This document shows, one piece after another, positions 47,360 to 56,065 of a DNA stretch of 64,000 nucleotides. This DNA is from IDS-8 sp035304345 (GTDB taxonomy: Bacteria > Pseudomonadota > Gammaproteobacteria > Steroidobacterales > Woeseiaceae). Numbering within the stretch: position 1 is the first letter of the stretch; each line of letters starts with the position of its first letter. The translations under genes and the position numbers were made by a program. A model generated the notes under the pieces. The model had not been told where the DNA came from, ran no database searches, and worked only from the letters and a program-made list of their open reading frames with translations. The stretch lies in contig DATGQE010000006.1 of the NCBI GenBank assembly GCA_035304345.1, positions 31,983 through 95,982 of the forward strand, written 5' to 3'.

Positions 47360-49576
47360 ATGCCTTCGATCGCTTCACGTTCCCGGCTGCCGAGTGCGGG
47401 ACACATCCTGGTGGCTGCGGCGCTCACGGCCGTTGCGCCCGTCGACAGCACGTTCGCCCAGCAGTCCCGCAACCCCATCCTCGACGAGATCGTGGTCACG
47501 GCGCAGCGCCGCGAAGAGAACATCCTGGACGTGCCGATCTCGGTCACGGCGCTCCCCGGCGACCGGGTGGACGTGCTCACCGCGGGTGGCGAGGACGTGC
47601 TGGCGCTCGCGGCGCGCGTGCCGAGCCTCTATGCCGAATCCTCGAACGGGCGCCTCGCGCCCCGCTTCTACATGCGCGGCCTCGGCAATTCCGACTTCGA
47701 CCTCGCCGCCTCGCAGTCCGTGTCGATCATCTTCGACGAGGTGGTGCAGGAGAACGTCATCCTGAAGAGCTTCCCCATCTTCGACATCGACCGGGTGGAA
47801 GTCCTGCGCGGCCCGCAAGGCACGCTGTTCGGCCGCAACACGCCGGCCGGCATCATCAAGTTCGAGACGCGGCGGCCGACGGAGGATCGCGACGGCTACA
47901 TCTCTGCCACGCTCGGCAGCTACGGCACGAAGAACGTCGAGTTCGCGCTCGGCGGCAGCCTGAACGAGAGCCAGACGCTCATGGGACGTGTGTCGTTCTT
48001 GAGCCAGAACCGCGAGGACTGGGTCGACAACGGTTTCACGGGCGAGAAGGACGCCATGGGCGGATTCAGCGAGAACGCCGCGCGCATCCAGCTCCTGTAC
48101 CGGCCGTCGGAGGCGTTCGAGGCGCTGTTCAACGTGCACGGGCGCGACCTGGACGGCAGAACGGCGTCGTTCTTCCGCGCCAACATCATCGGTCCCGGCA
48201 ACAACAAGCTGAACGAGAACTTCGACCGCGACGTCGTCTTCTTCGACGGCGGCGGCAACAACCCGCAGGAAGCGGAGGCCTGGGGCAGCTCGCTCAGGCT
48301 CGACTTCGACTTCGGCAACGGGATGACCCTGACCTCGATCTCGGCCTACGAGACGGTCGAGAACCGCAGCCTCGGCGACATCGACGGCGGCAATCTCGTG
48401 TTCGGTCCCGGCTTCATTCCCTTCCCCTCGGAAACGCAGGACGGGCTCGACGACCTGGAGCAGATCACCCAGGAGTTCCGCCTGGCCTCCGAGGCGAGCG
48501 ACCGCCTGTTCTGGCAGGCGGGCGTGTTCTGGTTCGATTCCGATTTCTCGGTGCAGACCTTCCCGTTCTTCGTGCCGCCCACCACGGTGCGGCACGAGAA
48601 CACCGCATGGGCGGTCTTCGGGCAGGTCGCGTACGACCTCACCGACGCCATGACGCTCACCGTCGGCGCGCGTTACACCGACGACGAGAAGGACATGACG
48701 ACGCCGGAGACGCCGAATCCGCAGCCGCCGGTCAACGTGTCCGACGAGCAGGTGAGCTGGGACGTCAGCCTGATGTACCAGCTCAACGACAACTGGAATC
48801 TCTACGGCCGCGTCGCCAACGGATTCCGGGCGCCGTCCATCCAGGGCCGCAACATCGCGTTCCTCGACCCGAACCCGTTCTCGATCGCGGATTCCGAGAC
48901 GATCCTGTCCACGGAAGTCGGTTTCAAGTCCGTGCTCGGCGAGCGCGTCCGGCTGAACGGTGCGGTGTACTACTACACCATCGACGACATGCAGCTCTCC
49001 GCGATCGGCGGCAACACCAACTCGAACGTGCTGGTGAACGCCGACAAGGGGCGGGGCATCGGCGTCGACCTCGACACGGAGATCCTGCTGACGGACAACC
49101 TCGTGGTGACCTTCGGCGGGAGCTGGAACGACACCGAGATCGACGACCCGAACCTGCGCACCGCCATCTGCGCACAGTGCACGGTGCTCGACCCGATCGA
49201 CAACGAGGGCTTCGCGCTGCTGGACGGCAACCCCTTCCCGCAGGCACCCGATCACATGATCAACTTCACCGCGCGCTACACGCTGCCGGTGAGCGACGAC
49301 GACGAGTACTTCGTGCTCCTCGATTACGTGCAGCAGGGTGACACGAACTTTTTCCTCTACGAATCGGCCGAGTATCACTCCGGCACGATCTGGGAGCTGG
49401 GGCTGCGGGCGGGTTACGTCGCGAACGGCGGACAGTGGGAGCTTTCCGTGTTCGCGCGCAACCTGACCGACGAGGAGAACCTGAAGGGCGGCATCGACTT
49501 CAACAACCTGACGGGCTTCGTCAACGAGCCGCGCATCTTCGGCGTCAACATCCGGATGAACTTCGGCGCTTATTGA
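47360..49576 (+). CDS. TonB-dependent receptor (second)
   Basis: The 738-residue protein starts at the ATG at 47360, preceded by GAGGGGAGC. It has a signal peptide (HILVAAALTAVAPVDSTFAQ), then the TonB box LDEIVVTAQRREENILDVPI. A plug follows with RVEVLRGPQGTLFGRNTPAGI, then a barrel ending in RIFGVNIRMNFGAY. The DVPISV/RGPQGTLFGRN pattern is the large IroN/CirA-like subgroup common in gammaproteobacteria and sphingomonads for organic ligands as well as siderophores. It lies inside the nucleoside-use region, so a nucleoside, nucleotide or oligonucleotide ligand is possible but unproven. Confidence 0.9.
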   Translation: MPSIASRSRLPSAGHILVAAALTAVAPVDSTFAQQSRNPILDEIVVTAQRREENILDVPISVTALPGDRVDVLTAGGEDVLALAARVPSLYAESSNGRLAPRFYMRGLGNSDFDLAASQSVSIIFDEVVQENVILKSFPIFDIDRVEVLRGPQGTLFGRNTPAGIIKFETRRPTEDRDGYISATLGSYGTKNVEFALGGSLNESQTLMGRVSFLSQNREDWVDNGFTGEKDAMGGFSENAARIQLLYRPSEAFEALFNVHGRDLDGRTASFFRANIIGPGNNKLNENFDRDVVFFDGGGNNPQEAEAWGSSLRLDFDFGNGMTLTSISAYETVENRSLGDIDGGNLVFGPGFIPFPSETQDGLDDLEQITQEFRLASEASDRLFWQAGVFWFDSDFSVQTFPFFVPPTTVRHENTAWAVFGQVAYDLTDAMTLTVGARYTDDEKDMTTPETPNPQPPVNVSDEQVSWDVSLMYQLNDNWNLYGRVANGFRAPSIQGRNIAFLDPNPFSIADSETILSTEVGFKSVLGERVRLNGAVYYYTIDDMQLSAIGGNTNSNVLVNADKGRGIGVDLDTEILLTDNLVVTFGGSWNDTEIDDPNLRTAICAQCTVLDPIDNEGFALLDGNPFPQAPDHMINFTARYTLPVSDDDEYFVLLDYVQQGDTNFFLYESAEYHSGTIWELGLRAGYVANGGQWELSVFARNLTDEENLKGGIDFNNLTGFVNEPRIFGVNIRMNFGAY

Positions 49577-49580
49577 CGTG

Positions 49581-49613
49581 TTGCAGGAGCGCGCATTGCG
49601 CGCGCTCCTGCAA
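49581..49613. repeat. REP-like perfect hairpin after the second receptor gene
   Basis: A perfect 14-bp stem (TTGCAGGAGCGCGC and complement) with loop ATTGC begins four bases after the receptor stop. There is no T run. It may stabilise the 3' end of the mRNA or be a member of a dispersed palindrome family, since AGGAGCGCGCATTGCGCG recurs with one mismatch at 20949-20966. Confidence 0.6.
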
Positions 49614-49649
49614 GTTGCTTGCCCCGGCCAAAAGCCGTACAACCGCGCC

Positions 49650-50738
49650 ATGCACCTGACGGCCGGCCTCCTCCTCACCCTGCTCCTCACCGCCTGCGCC
49701 CCGGGCACGCCCGCAGCCGGCGATGCGGACCGCCCGGCCGATGCGCCGGCCGGGTCCGCCGCGGTCACGCTCATGACCTTCAACGTCGAGAACCTGTTCG
49801 ACGCCGAGGACGATCCCGGCAAGGACGACCGTGCCTACCTGCCGCTCGCGCAGAAGCAGACCGCGGAGCACCGGGCCGCGTGTGCCCGCGTCCGCAACCA
49901 GCGCTGGCGTGACGAGTGCCTGTACCAGGACTGGAACGAGGCGGTCGTCGCGCGCAAGCTCGCCGTCGTCGCCGAGGCGATCCGGCAGGTCGGCGACGGC
50001 CGCGGGCCCGACATCGTCGCGCTGCAGGAAGTGGAGAACCTCTCGATCCTGGAACGCCTCGCCGACGAGTATCTCGCCGGATCCGGCTACCGGGCGGTGC
50101 TCCTCGAGGGCGACGACGAGCGCGGCATCGACGTCGCTTACCTGACGCGCCTGCCGCTGGTCGGCGAGCCCGTGCTGCACCGGATCGAGTTCCGGGGCGT
50201 CGAGAGCGCGCGCGAAGCGGACACGCGCGGCATTCTCGAGGCGACGTTCCTCCTCCCGGACGGCACCCTGCTCACGGGTTTCGCTGTGCACTTCCCGGCG
50301 CCGTTTCATCCCACGTCGATGCGTGTCGACGCGTACCGCAAGCTGAACGCGCTCGCGACCGCGCTGCCGGCGGATCGACCGGCATTCGCGGCCGGCGATT
50401 TCAACACGACCTCCGCCGAGGACCGCGAGCACGCGATGCTCGAGCGGCACGTGCGGCCGGTGTGGATCGTCGTGCACGAGACGGGCTGCGACGGGTGCCG
50501 GGGAACGAGCTGGTACCCGCCCACGGGGGAGTGGTCGTTCCTGGACATGTTGCTGTGGAAGCCGGCCACCCGGCGTGGCGCAGGCGCAACATGGGAGCTC
50601 GTGCCGGGGTCCGTTGCCATCGCGAACGGAACCCCGGCGCAGGTGACGCCCGAGGGCACCCCGGCACGCTTCACCCTGCCCGCCGGCAGCGGCGTCTCGG
50701 ATCACTGGCCGCTCGTCGCGACCATCGCGGCAAACTGA
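49650..50738 (+). CDS. Lipoprotein of the endonuclease/exonuclease/phosphatase family
   Basis: The 362-residue protein has a lipoprotein signal with lipobox LLTAC near residue 16. An EEP metallo-phosphoesterase domain follows: LMTFNVENLFDAED, DIVALQEVEN with the metal Glu, ERGIDVAYL, LLTGFAVHFP, FAAGDFNTTSAED and the C-terminal SGVSDHWPLVATI. A long acidic insert with Cys-containing loops (CARVRNQRWRDECLY) is typical of the secreted DNase-like branch. It is anchored outside the cytosol and may cut nucleic acids or other phosphodiesters, which would feed the e(P4)-type nucleotidase and nucleoside uptake genes nearby. It follows the second receptor on the same strand. Confidence 0.82.
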   Translation: MHLTAGLLLTLLLTACAPGTPAAGDADRPADAPAGSAAVTLMTFNVENLFDAEDDPGKDDRAYLPLAQKQTAEHRAACARVRNQRWRDECLYQDWNEAVVARKLAVVAEAIRQVGDGRGPDIVALQEVENLSILERLADEYLAGSGYRAVLLEGDDERGIDVAYLTRLPLVGEPVLHRIEFRGVESAREADTRGILEATFLLPDGTLLTGFAVHFPAPFHPTSMRVDAYRKLNALATALPADRPAFAAGDFNTTSAEDREHAMLERHVRPVWIVVHETGCDGCRGTSWYPPTGEWSFLDMLLWKPATRRGAGATWELVPGSVAIANGTPAQVTPEGTPARFTLPAGSGVSDHWPLVATIAAN

Positions 50739-50841
50739 GAAACAACGCGTTGGGAGTTGCTGTTCACTCCCTTCGTGAACCGGGCGAGCAGCGCCCTTTC
50801 AACGCACGCAAAGCGCGCACGGGAGTAACCGAAAACCTTTA

Positions 50842-50870
50842 TTGCATGCGGTGTTGCCCTGCGTTAGATT
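50842..50870 (+). promoter_or_regulatory. Candidate sigma-70 promoter of the third receptor gene
   Basis: TTGCAT (50842-50847) and TAGATT (50865-50870) are separated by 17 bases in an AT-richer stretch. Transcription would start near 50877, leaving a leader of about 115 bases before the ATG at 50993. Confidence 0.5.
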
Positions 50871-50992
50871 AGCTCGCGACAAAGGAACGACGCTTTCCCG
50901 GCATAACTTCCAACCACTCCATTTGCGGGCGAAACGAGGCTGTCACATTGGCGTGCCAGTCTCGCGCACTGTTTTCCAAAGCGGGGATTACG

Positions 50993-53900
50993 ATGAAACA
51001 CATGTTCGAGACGGCGGGGCAGGCCGAGTTCCGCGCGCGGGCATTCATCTGCGCCTGGCTCGCCGCGATTCTCTGCCTGGCGACACCTGTTGCGGGATTG
51101 GCACAGGAAACCACCTCCTCGATCCGCGGCACGATCACGCGCCCCGACGGCTCGCCCGCCGCGGGCGCGAACGTACGGGTGGTCGACACGCGCACCGGGT
51201 CCTCGCAGGCAGGCACGACCTCGGCCACCGGCCAGTTCACGATGCGCGGCCTGAGAGTGGGCGGCCCGTACCGGATCTCGGTGGACGCCGAAGGTTTCGC
51301 CCCGCAGTCCATCACGGACGTCTACCTCGAGCTCGGCGACACCTATACCTTCAGCCTGTCGCTCTCGGCCGAGCAGATCGACGAGATCACGGTCACGGCC
51401 TCCGCCCTGCGTTCCGAGATGGTGGCCCTTGGCCCGTCCACGACCTTCAGCCTGGCCGACCTGCAGAGCGCGCCCGCGATCAACCGCAACATCAACGACC
51501 TGATCGCGATCGACCCGCGCGTGTACGTCGATGAAGCGTTCGCCGATTCCGTCCAGTGTGCGGGTGCGAGCCCGCGCTTCAATGCGCTGACGGTCGACGG
51601 CGTGCGCATGAACGACAACTTCGGCCTGAACAGCAACGGTTACCCGACGGAGCGCATGCCGTTCCCGTACGACGCCATCGACCAGGTGTCCATCGAGCTG
51701 GCGCCGTTCGACGTCAACTACGGCGGCTTCACGGCCTGCAACATCAACGCCGTCACGAAGTCCGGCACCAACGAGTTCCACGGCTCGGTTTTCTACGATT
51801 ACACGGACGATTCGCTCACCGGCGACAAGCTGGAGGGTGACGACATCGACCTCGGCTCGTTCGAGGAGAAGCGTTACGGCCTGACGTTCGGCGGCCCGAT
51901 CATCCAGGACCGGCTGTTCTTCTTCGTCGCGTACGAGAAGCTCGAGGGCGTGAACATCTTTCCGCGCGGCCCGGCGGATTCGAGCGCGGCCGTGCCGGTG
52001 CTCGGCGTGAGCCAGGCGCAGCTCGACCGCATCGCGCAGATCGCCCGCGACGTCTACGGCTACGACGTCGGCGGCACGCCGGCCAGCCTGCCGAACGAGG
52101 ACGAGAAGTACCTGATCAAGCTGGACTGGGAGATCAACGAGAACCACCGCGCCGCGTACACGCACACCTGGAACGACGGCTTCAACATCTCGGAGTCCGA
52201 CGACGGCTCCGACGAGTTCGAGTTCTCGAATCACTACTACGAGCGCGGCGCCGAGCTCACCTCGCACGTGGCCCAGCTCTTCTCCAACTGGACGGAGAAC
52301 CTGAGCACGGAAGTCCGGATCTCCTACTCGGAGCTCGACAACCGCCAGATCTCGCTCGGCGGCACCGACTTCGGCGAAGTGCAGATCCGCACGTTCAACG
52401 ACCCGGACGGTCCTGGCCCGATCAGCCCGCAGCTCGCGACGGTCTACCTCGGTGCGGACGACTCGCGGCACTCGAACGACCTCTACTACGACACCACGAG
52501 CTACAAGGTGGCGGCCACGTACACGCTCGGCGATCACACGATCACCGGCGGCTGGGAGCGCGAGGAGCTGGACATCTTCAACATGTTCATCCAGCACACC
52601 CAGGGCGAGTACCGCTTCGACGGCAGTGACCAGTGCTCTCCGGCCGATCCCGACGGCTGCATCGATGCCTTCGAGGCCGGCGATCCGGACGACGCGTTCT
52701 ACGGCAATGCCTCGCCGTCGAACAACCCGGTCGACGGTGCCGCCTCCTTCGGCTACCAGGTCAACACCCTGTACCTGCAGGACGAGTTCCCGATCGCGGA
52801 CGGCGCCGTCACGCTGGTGGCCGGCGTACGCTACGACTGGTACACGTCCGACGACATCCCGCGACTGAACCCGAACTTCGTCGCCCGCAACGGCTTCGCC
52901 AACACCGGGACCTTCGACGGTGAAGGCCTGATCCAGCCGCGCCTCGGCTTCAACTGGGACGTCAACGATGCCCTGAGCATCCGCGGCGGCGCCGGCCTCT
53001 ACTCGGGCGGCAACCCGAACGTGTGGCTGACGAACAGCTACCAGAACGACGGCCAGACGGTGGTGCAGACCGGCATCTTCGACCTGCAGCTCTCGCCCGA
53101 GAGCCTGCACACGCTGCCGCACGACGGGGACGGGCGGCCGTTCTTCGACATCCCGATCGTGCTGCGCGATGCGGTGACCGCCACCACGCCGAACAGCGGC
53201 GTGAATGCCGTCGATCCGAATTTCGATATCCCGAAGGAGTGGAAATTCGCCCTCGGCGCGACGTGGAACTTCGACGCCGGTTTCTTGGGCGACGATTACA
53301 CCCTGATGGTCGATTACCTCCACACGGAGAAGGAGGACTCGGCGCTGATCGTCAACGCCGCGCTGCAGGAGGTCGGCACCGCCCCGGACGGCCGGCCGCT
53401 GTACCGCAGCATCGACCGCAGCGATCCGCGCTGTACGCCGGTGATCCAGCCCGATTGCCCGAACCGCAACTTCAACGAGGATTTCATCCTGACCAACGTG
53501 AGCGGGCCGGACGGCGACTCCGACGTATGGTCGCTGGCACTCAGCAAGTCCTACGACTGGGGCCTCGACTGGACGTTCGGTTACGCGTACACGGAGTCGT
53601 CCGAGGTCAGCCCGATGACGAGCTCGGTCGCGTTCTCGAACTACGCGAACGTCGCGGTCTCCGACCCGAACGACCCGGACGTGCACCGTTCGAACTACAA
53701 CATCCCGAACCGGTTCACGCTGCGGCTCAACTTCGCGAGGGCGTTCTTCGGCGACTACGAGACCCGCTTCACGCTCTTCGGCCGCGTCAACGAAGGCCGG
53801 CCCTACAGCGCGGTGTTCACGAACGGGGGTGACCTGTTCGGGGACACGCTGGACTTCCGGCACCTGATCTATGTCCCGACCGGCATCGACGACCCGAACG

Positions 53901-54298
53901 TCGTGTTCGGCCCGAACTTCGACACCGACGCGTTTTTCCAGTACCTTGCGGACACCGGGCTCGACAAGTACGCCGGCAGGATCGCCCCTCGCAATGCGCT
54001 GAACAGCGCCTGGTGGCACAAGTACGACGTCAGGATCGAGCAGGAGCTGCCGGGCTTCAGCCGGGATCACCGGTTCGCGGCGTTCCTGCTGATCGAGAAC
54101 GTCGGCAACCTGCTGAACGACGACTGGGGCGTGATGAACGAAGAGAGCTTCCCGCGCACCCAGGCGGTCGTCCAGATCGCCGAGGCGCTCCAGGACGGCG
54201 CGTACGTGTACGAGCAGTTCTTCACGCCGGCACCGCAGCCCCGCGTCGCCGACGCATCGCTGTGGGAGGTGCGCTTCGGCGTGAGGTACGAGTTCTGA
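50993..54298 (+). CDS. TonB-dependent receptor with N-terminal carboxypeptidase-regulatory-like domain (Oar-like)
   Basis: The 1101-residue protein starts at the ATG at 50993; a TTG at 50948 is less likely. After the signal peptide (LAAILCLATPVAGLAQ) comes a beta-sandwich of about residues 38-120: SIRGTITRPDGSPAAGANVR then GQFTMRGLRVGGPYRISVDA. Next are a DEITVTASALR TonB-box-like stretch, a plug with INDLIAIDPRVYVDEAF, and a long barrel ending in WEVRFGVRYEF. This matches Oar/CarboxypepD_reg receptors, often tied to large or polymeric substrates or protein export. It has its own promoter and a strong terminator, so it is a one-gene unit. Neighbouring nucleotidase and nuclease-like lipoproteins make a nucleic-acid fragment a candidate ligand. 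Confidence 0.88.
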   Translation: MKHMFETAGQAEFRARAFICAWLAAILCLATPVAGLAQETTSSIRGTITRPDGSPAAGANVRVVDTRTGSSQAGTTSATGQFTMRGLRVGGPYRISVDAEGFAPQSITDVYLELGDTYTFSLSLSAEQIDEITVTASALRSEMVALGPSTTFSLADLQSAPAINRNINDLIAIDPRVYVDEAFADSVQCAGASPRFNALTVDGVRMNDNFGLNSNGYPTERMPFPYDAIDQVSIELAPFDVNYGGFTACNINAVTKSGTNEFHGSVFYDYTDDSLTGDKLEGDDIDLGSFEEKRYGLTFGGPIIQDRLFFFVAYEKLEGVNIFPRGPADSSAAVPVLGVSQAQLDRIAQIARDVYGYDVGGTPASLPNEDEKYLIKLDWEINENHRAAYTHTWNDGFNISESDDGSDEFEFSNHYYERGAELTSHVAQLFSNWTENLSTEVRISYSELDNRQISLGGTDFGEVQIRTFNDPDGPGPISPQLATVYLGADDSRHSNDLYYDTTSYKVAATYTLGDHTITGGWEREELDIFNMFIQHTQGEYRFDGSDQCSPADPDGCIDAFEAGDPDDAFYGNASPSNNPVDGAASFGYQVNTLYLQDEFPIADGAVTLVAGVRYDWYTSDDIPRLNPNFVARNGFANTGTFDGEGLIQPRLGFNWDVNDALSIRGGAGLYSGGNPNVWLTNSYQNDGQTVVQTGIFDLQLSPESLHTLPHDGDGRPFFDIPIVLRDAVTATTPNSGVNAVDPNFDIPKEWKFALGATWNFDAGFLGDDYTLMVDYLHTEKEDSALIVNAALQEVGTAPDGRPLYRSIDRSDPRCTPVIQPDCPNRNFNEDFILTNVSGPDGDSDVWSLALSKSYDWGLDWTFGYAYTESSEVSPMTSSVAFSNYANVAVSDPNDPDVHRSNYNIPNRFTLRLNFARAFFGDYETRFTLFGRVNEGRPYSAVFTNGGDLFGDTLDFRHLIYVPTGIDDPNVVFGPNFDTDAFFQYLADTGLDKYAGRIAPRNALNSAWWHKYDVRIEQELPGFSRDHRFAAFLLIENVGNLLNDDWGVMNEESFPRTQAVVQIAEALQDGAYVYEQFFTPAPQPRVADASLWEVRFGVRYEF

Positions 54299-54322
54299 TC
54301 GGGTAACAAGAAGAAGAAACGG

Positions 54323-54354
54323 GGCGGCCGGAGCGATCCGGCCGCCTTTTTTTT
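54323..54354 (+). terminator. Rho-independent terminator after the third receptor gene
   Basis: A perfect 10-bp stem (GGCGGCCGGA and complement) with a GCGA tetraloop is followed directly by eight T residues. It begins 25 bases after the receptor stop. This is the clearest intrinsic terminator in the window. Confidence 0.93.
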
Positions 54355-54453
54355 CGCCTGCGCCCGCCAGGGCCCGCCTGACTCGCGCCCCCGGCCGACC
54401 GGGACCCGACCGGTTGTGGTAACCTCCTCATCGGCAACGAAAAGCGACGCACG

Positions 54454-55260
54454 ATGAAGCAGACACTGAAGCGCGCGACCCGGCTCCTGTTCCTCACCCT
54501 GCTCGCCGGCTGCGCCGCGGGACCGCGAGTCGATGCCGACGCCGACCTGGGGATACTCTGGGTGCGGGACGCCGCGGAATGGCAGGCGCTGGCGTTGCAG
54601 GCGTACGCCGCGGCCGCGAAGGACCTGCCGCGCTTCCTCGCCGACCGCACGTGGAGCGCATTGCCCGGGCAGCGCGATGCAGAAGACCTGCCCCCCGCCA
54701 TCATCTTCGACGTGGACGAGACGCTCGTCAGCAACGTCGATTTCCAGATCGCGCTCGGCGACCGGCCGTTCAGCAATGCGGCGCTGGACGAATGGAACGC
54801 GACGCACGAGGCTCGCCCAATCCCCGGAGCGGCGGCATTCGTGCAGCTCGCGATCGACTCCGGGGTCGAGGTGTTCTTCGTCACGAACCGGCCGTGCCAG
54901 GCGAAGCCGGGTGTCGAGCGTTTCTGCCCGCAACAGGACACCACGATTCACGACCTGATCGAGACCGGCATACCCGCCAACGCGGACCGCGTGATGATGG
55001 CGGCCGAGCAGCCGGACTGGACGCGCGAGAAGAAGGTGCGGCGCGACCTTATCGCGGAGCGTTACCGGGTGATCATGCTGTTCGGCGACGATCTCGCGGA
55101 TTTCATCCCGTGCGTCCGCGGCACGGTCGTGCCGCCCTGCACCGACCCGGCGACGCGGGCGCTGCGCACGGCCACGACCGAGGCTCACCAGGATTACTGG
55201 GGGAACGGGTGGTACATCCTCCCGAACCCGATGCACGGCTCATGGACGTCGGTCGAATGA
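54454..55260 (+). CDS. 5'-nucleotidase, lipoprotein e(P4) family (HAD acid phosphatase)
   Basis: The 268-residue protein has a lipoprotein signal with lipobox LLAGC near residue 21. The HAD phosphatase domain shows IIFDVDETLVSN with the catalytic Asp pair near residues 88-90, VFFVTNRP, a REKKVRRDLI segment with the conserved Lys, and VIMLFGDDLADF. Haemophilus e(P4) removes phosphate from nucleoside monophosphates and NMN at the outer membrane so that the nucleoside can be imported. The gene is followed one base later by cytidine deaminase, which supports a role in nucleotide scavenging. Confidence 0.9.
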   Translation: MKQTLKRATRLLFLTLLAGCAAGPRVDADADLGILWVRDAAEWQALALQAYAAAAKDLPRFLADRTWSALPGQRDAEDLPPAIIFDVDETLVSNVDFQIALGDRPFSNAALDEWNATHEARPIPGAAAFVQLAIDSGVEVFFVTNRPCQAKPGVERFCPQQDTTIHDLIETGIPANADRVMMAAEQPDWTREKKVRRDLIAERYRVIMLFGDDLADFIPCVRGTVVPPCTDPATRALRTATTEAHQDYWGNGWYILPNPMHGSWTSVE

Positions 55261-55261
55261 C

Positions 55262-55657
55262 GTGGACGACGAACGGCTGATCGAGGTCGCGCGCAACGCG
55301 TGCCGCAACGCGTACGCGCCCTATTCCGGTTTCAGCGTCGGCGCCGCGGTGCTGGACGAGATCGGGCGCATCCACATCGGCTGCAACGTCGAGAATGCCG
55401 CGTTTCCCGAAGGGACCTGCGCCGAGGCCAACGCCATCGCCGCGATGGTCGTCGCCGGCGGCCGCCGTATCGCGGCCATCGCCGTGGTCGGCGGCCGCGA
55501 CGCGCCCGGCCCCTGCACGCCCTGCGGCGGCTGCCGCCAGAAGATCGCCGAGCTCGCCGGCGACGGTACCCGCATCCTGCTCCTCGACGACGCCGGCAAC
55601 ATCGAATCCCGTTCGCTCCCCGAGCTGCTCCCCCGCTCCTTCCACCTCGACCCCTGA
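55262..55657 (+). CDS. cdd: Cytidine deaminase
   Basis: The 131-residue homotetrameric-type enzyme starts at a GTG one base after the nucleotidase stop. It has APYSGFSVGAAVLDE, NVENAAFPEGTCAEANAI with the first zinc Cys and catalytic Glu, and PCTPCGGCRQKIAEL with the other two zinc Cys residues. It deaminates cytidine and deoxycytidine to uridine and deoxyuridine in the cytosol. Deoxyuridine can then be cleaved by the thymidine phosphorylase encoded at 57.4-58.7 kb. Confidence 0.95.
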   Translation: MDDERLIEVARNACRNAYAPYSGFSVGAAVLDEIGRIHIGCNVENAAFPEGTCAEANAIAAMVVAGGRRIAAIAVVGGRDAPGPCTPCGGCRQKIAELAGDGTRILLLDDAGNIESRSLPELLPRSFHLDP

Positions 55658-56065
55658 AAGCACGACCCGCGATCGATCAATGCTGTGCCGCCGCCCACGG
55701 GCTGAGCGAGCACCGCTCGCTCCCCGAATACGCCGCTGAGCATCGTTCATGCCCGGCCGCGAACGCACCGCGGAGCCGTGGCCGGGGGGTGTCCCTGGGG
55801 GAAATAAAGCGGACCGAGGACACGGCGAAGCAGCGCGGCGCAGAACCTGCCGCCCGCGCCGAGGCCCGCGCTGCTCCGCCGTGTCCGCATGGGAGCCATT
55901 CCCCCAGGGACACCCCCCGGTCGCGGCGGAGCTTAAGCTTCAATCGCAAACGGGCATGAACGATGCGGTCACACAACCCGGCAGCCACCTGGCTTCGGCG
56001 CCGTCGTGGGTTCGTGAGTGGTGCTCGCTCTGATCGCTCCGTACCGGCGCCAGCCGCGGGGATGC
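55658..56065. other. Intergenic region holding repeat element B
   Basis: The space between convergent cdd and the nucleoside transporter gene is mostly filled by the palindromic repeat at 55740-55966. The rest is short GC-rich DNA without a gene. No T-tailed terminator is seen, so the element's hairpin may end both transcripts. Confidence 0.6.
55740..55966 (-). repeat. Palindromic repeat element, copy B (inverted relative to copy A)
   Basis: The 227-base element has the same 16-base terminal inverted repeats as 46630-46857. Read on the minus strand it matches copy A almost base for base outside a variable 25-base centre and a short stretch near each end. Shared words include TTAAGCTCCGCCGCGACC, GGAATGGCTCCCATGCGG and GTCCTCGGTCCGCTTTATTT. 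The two copies bracket 9.3 kb of receptor and nucleotide genes. Confidence 0.8.

Noticed and set aside
47375..49822. An 815-codon antisense frame over the second receptor gene
   Set aside because: Low-complexity, repeat-like translation with no motif; it mirrors the codon structure of the sense gene.
50864..54070. A 1068-codon open frame antisense to the third receptor gene
   Set aside because: Long antisense frames are expected in GC-rich coding DNA; its translation is Val/Arg/Asp-rich without any domain, while the sense frame is a complete receptor with promoter and terminator.
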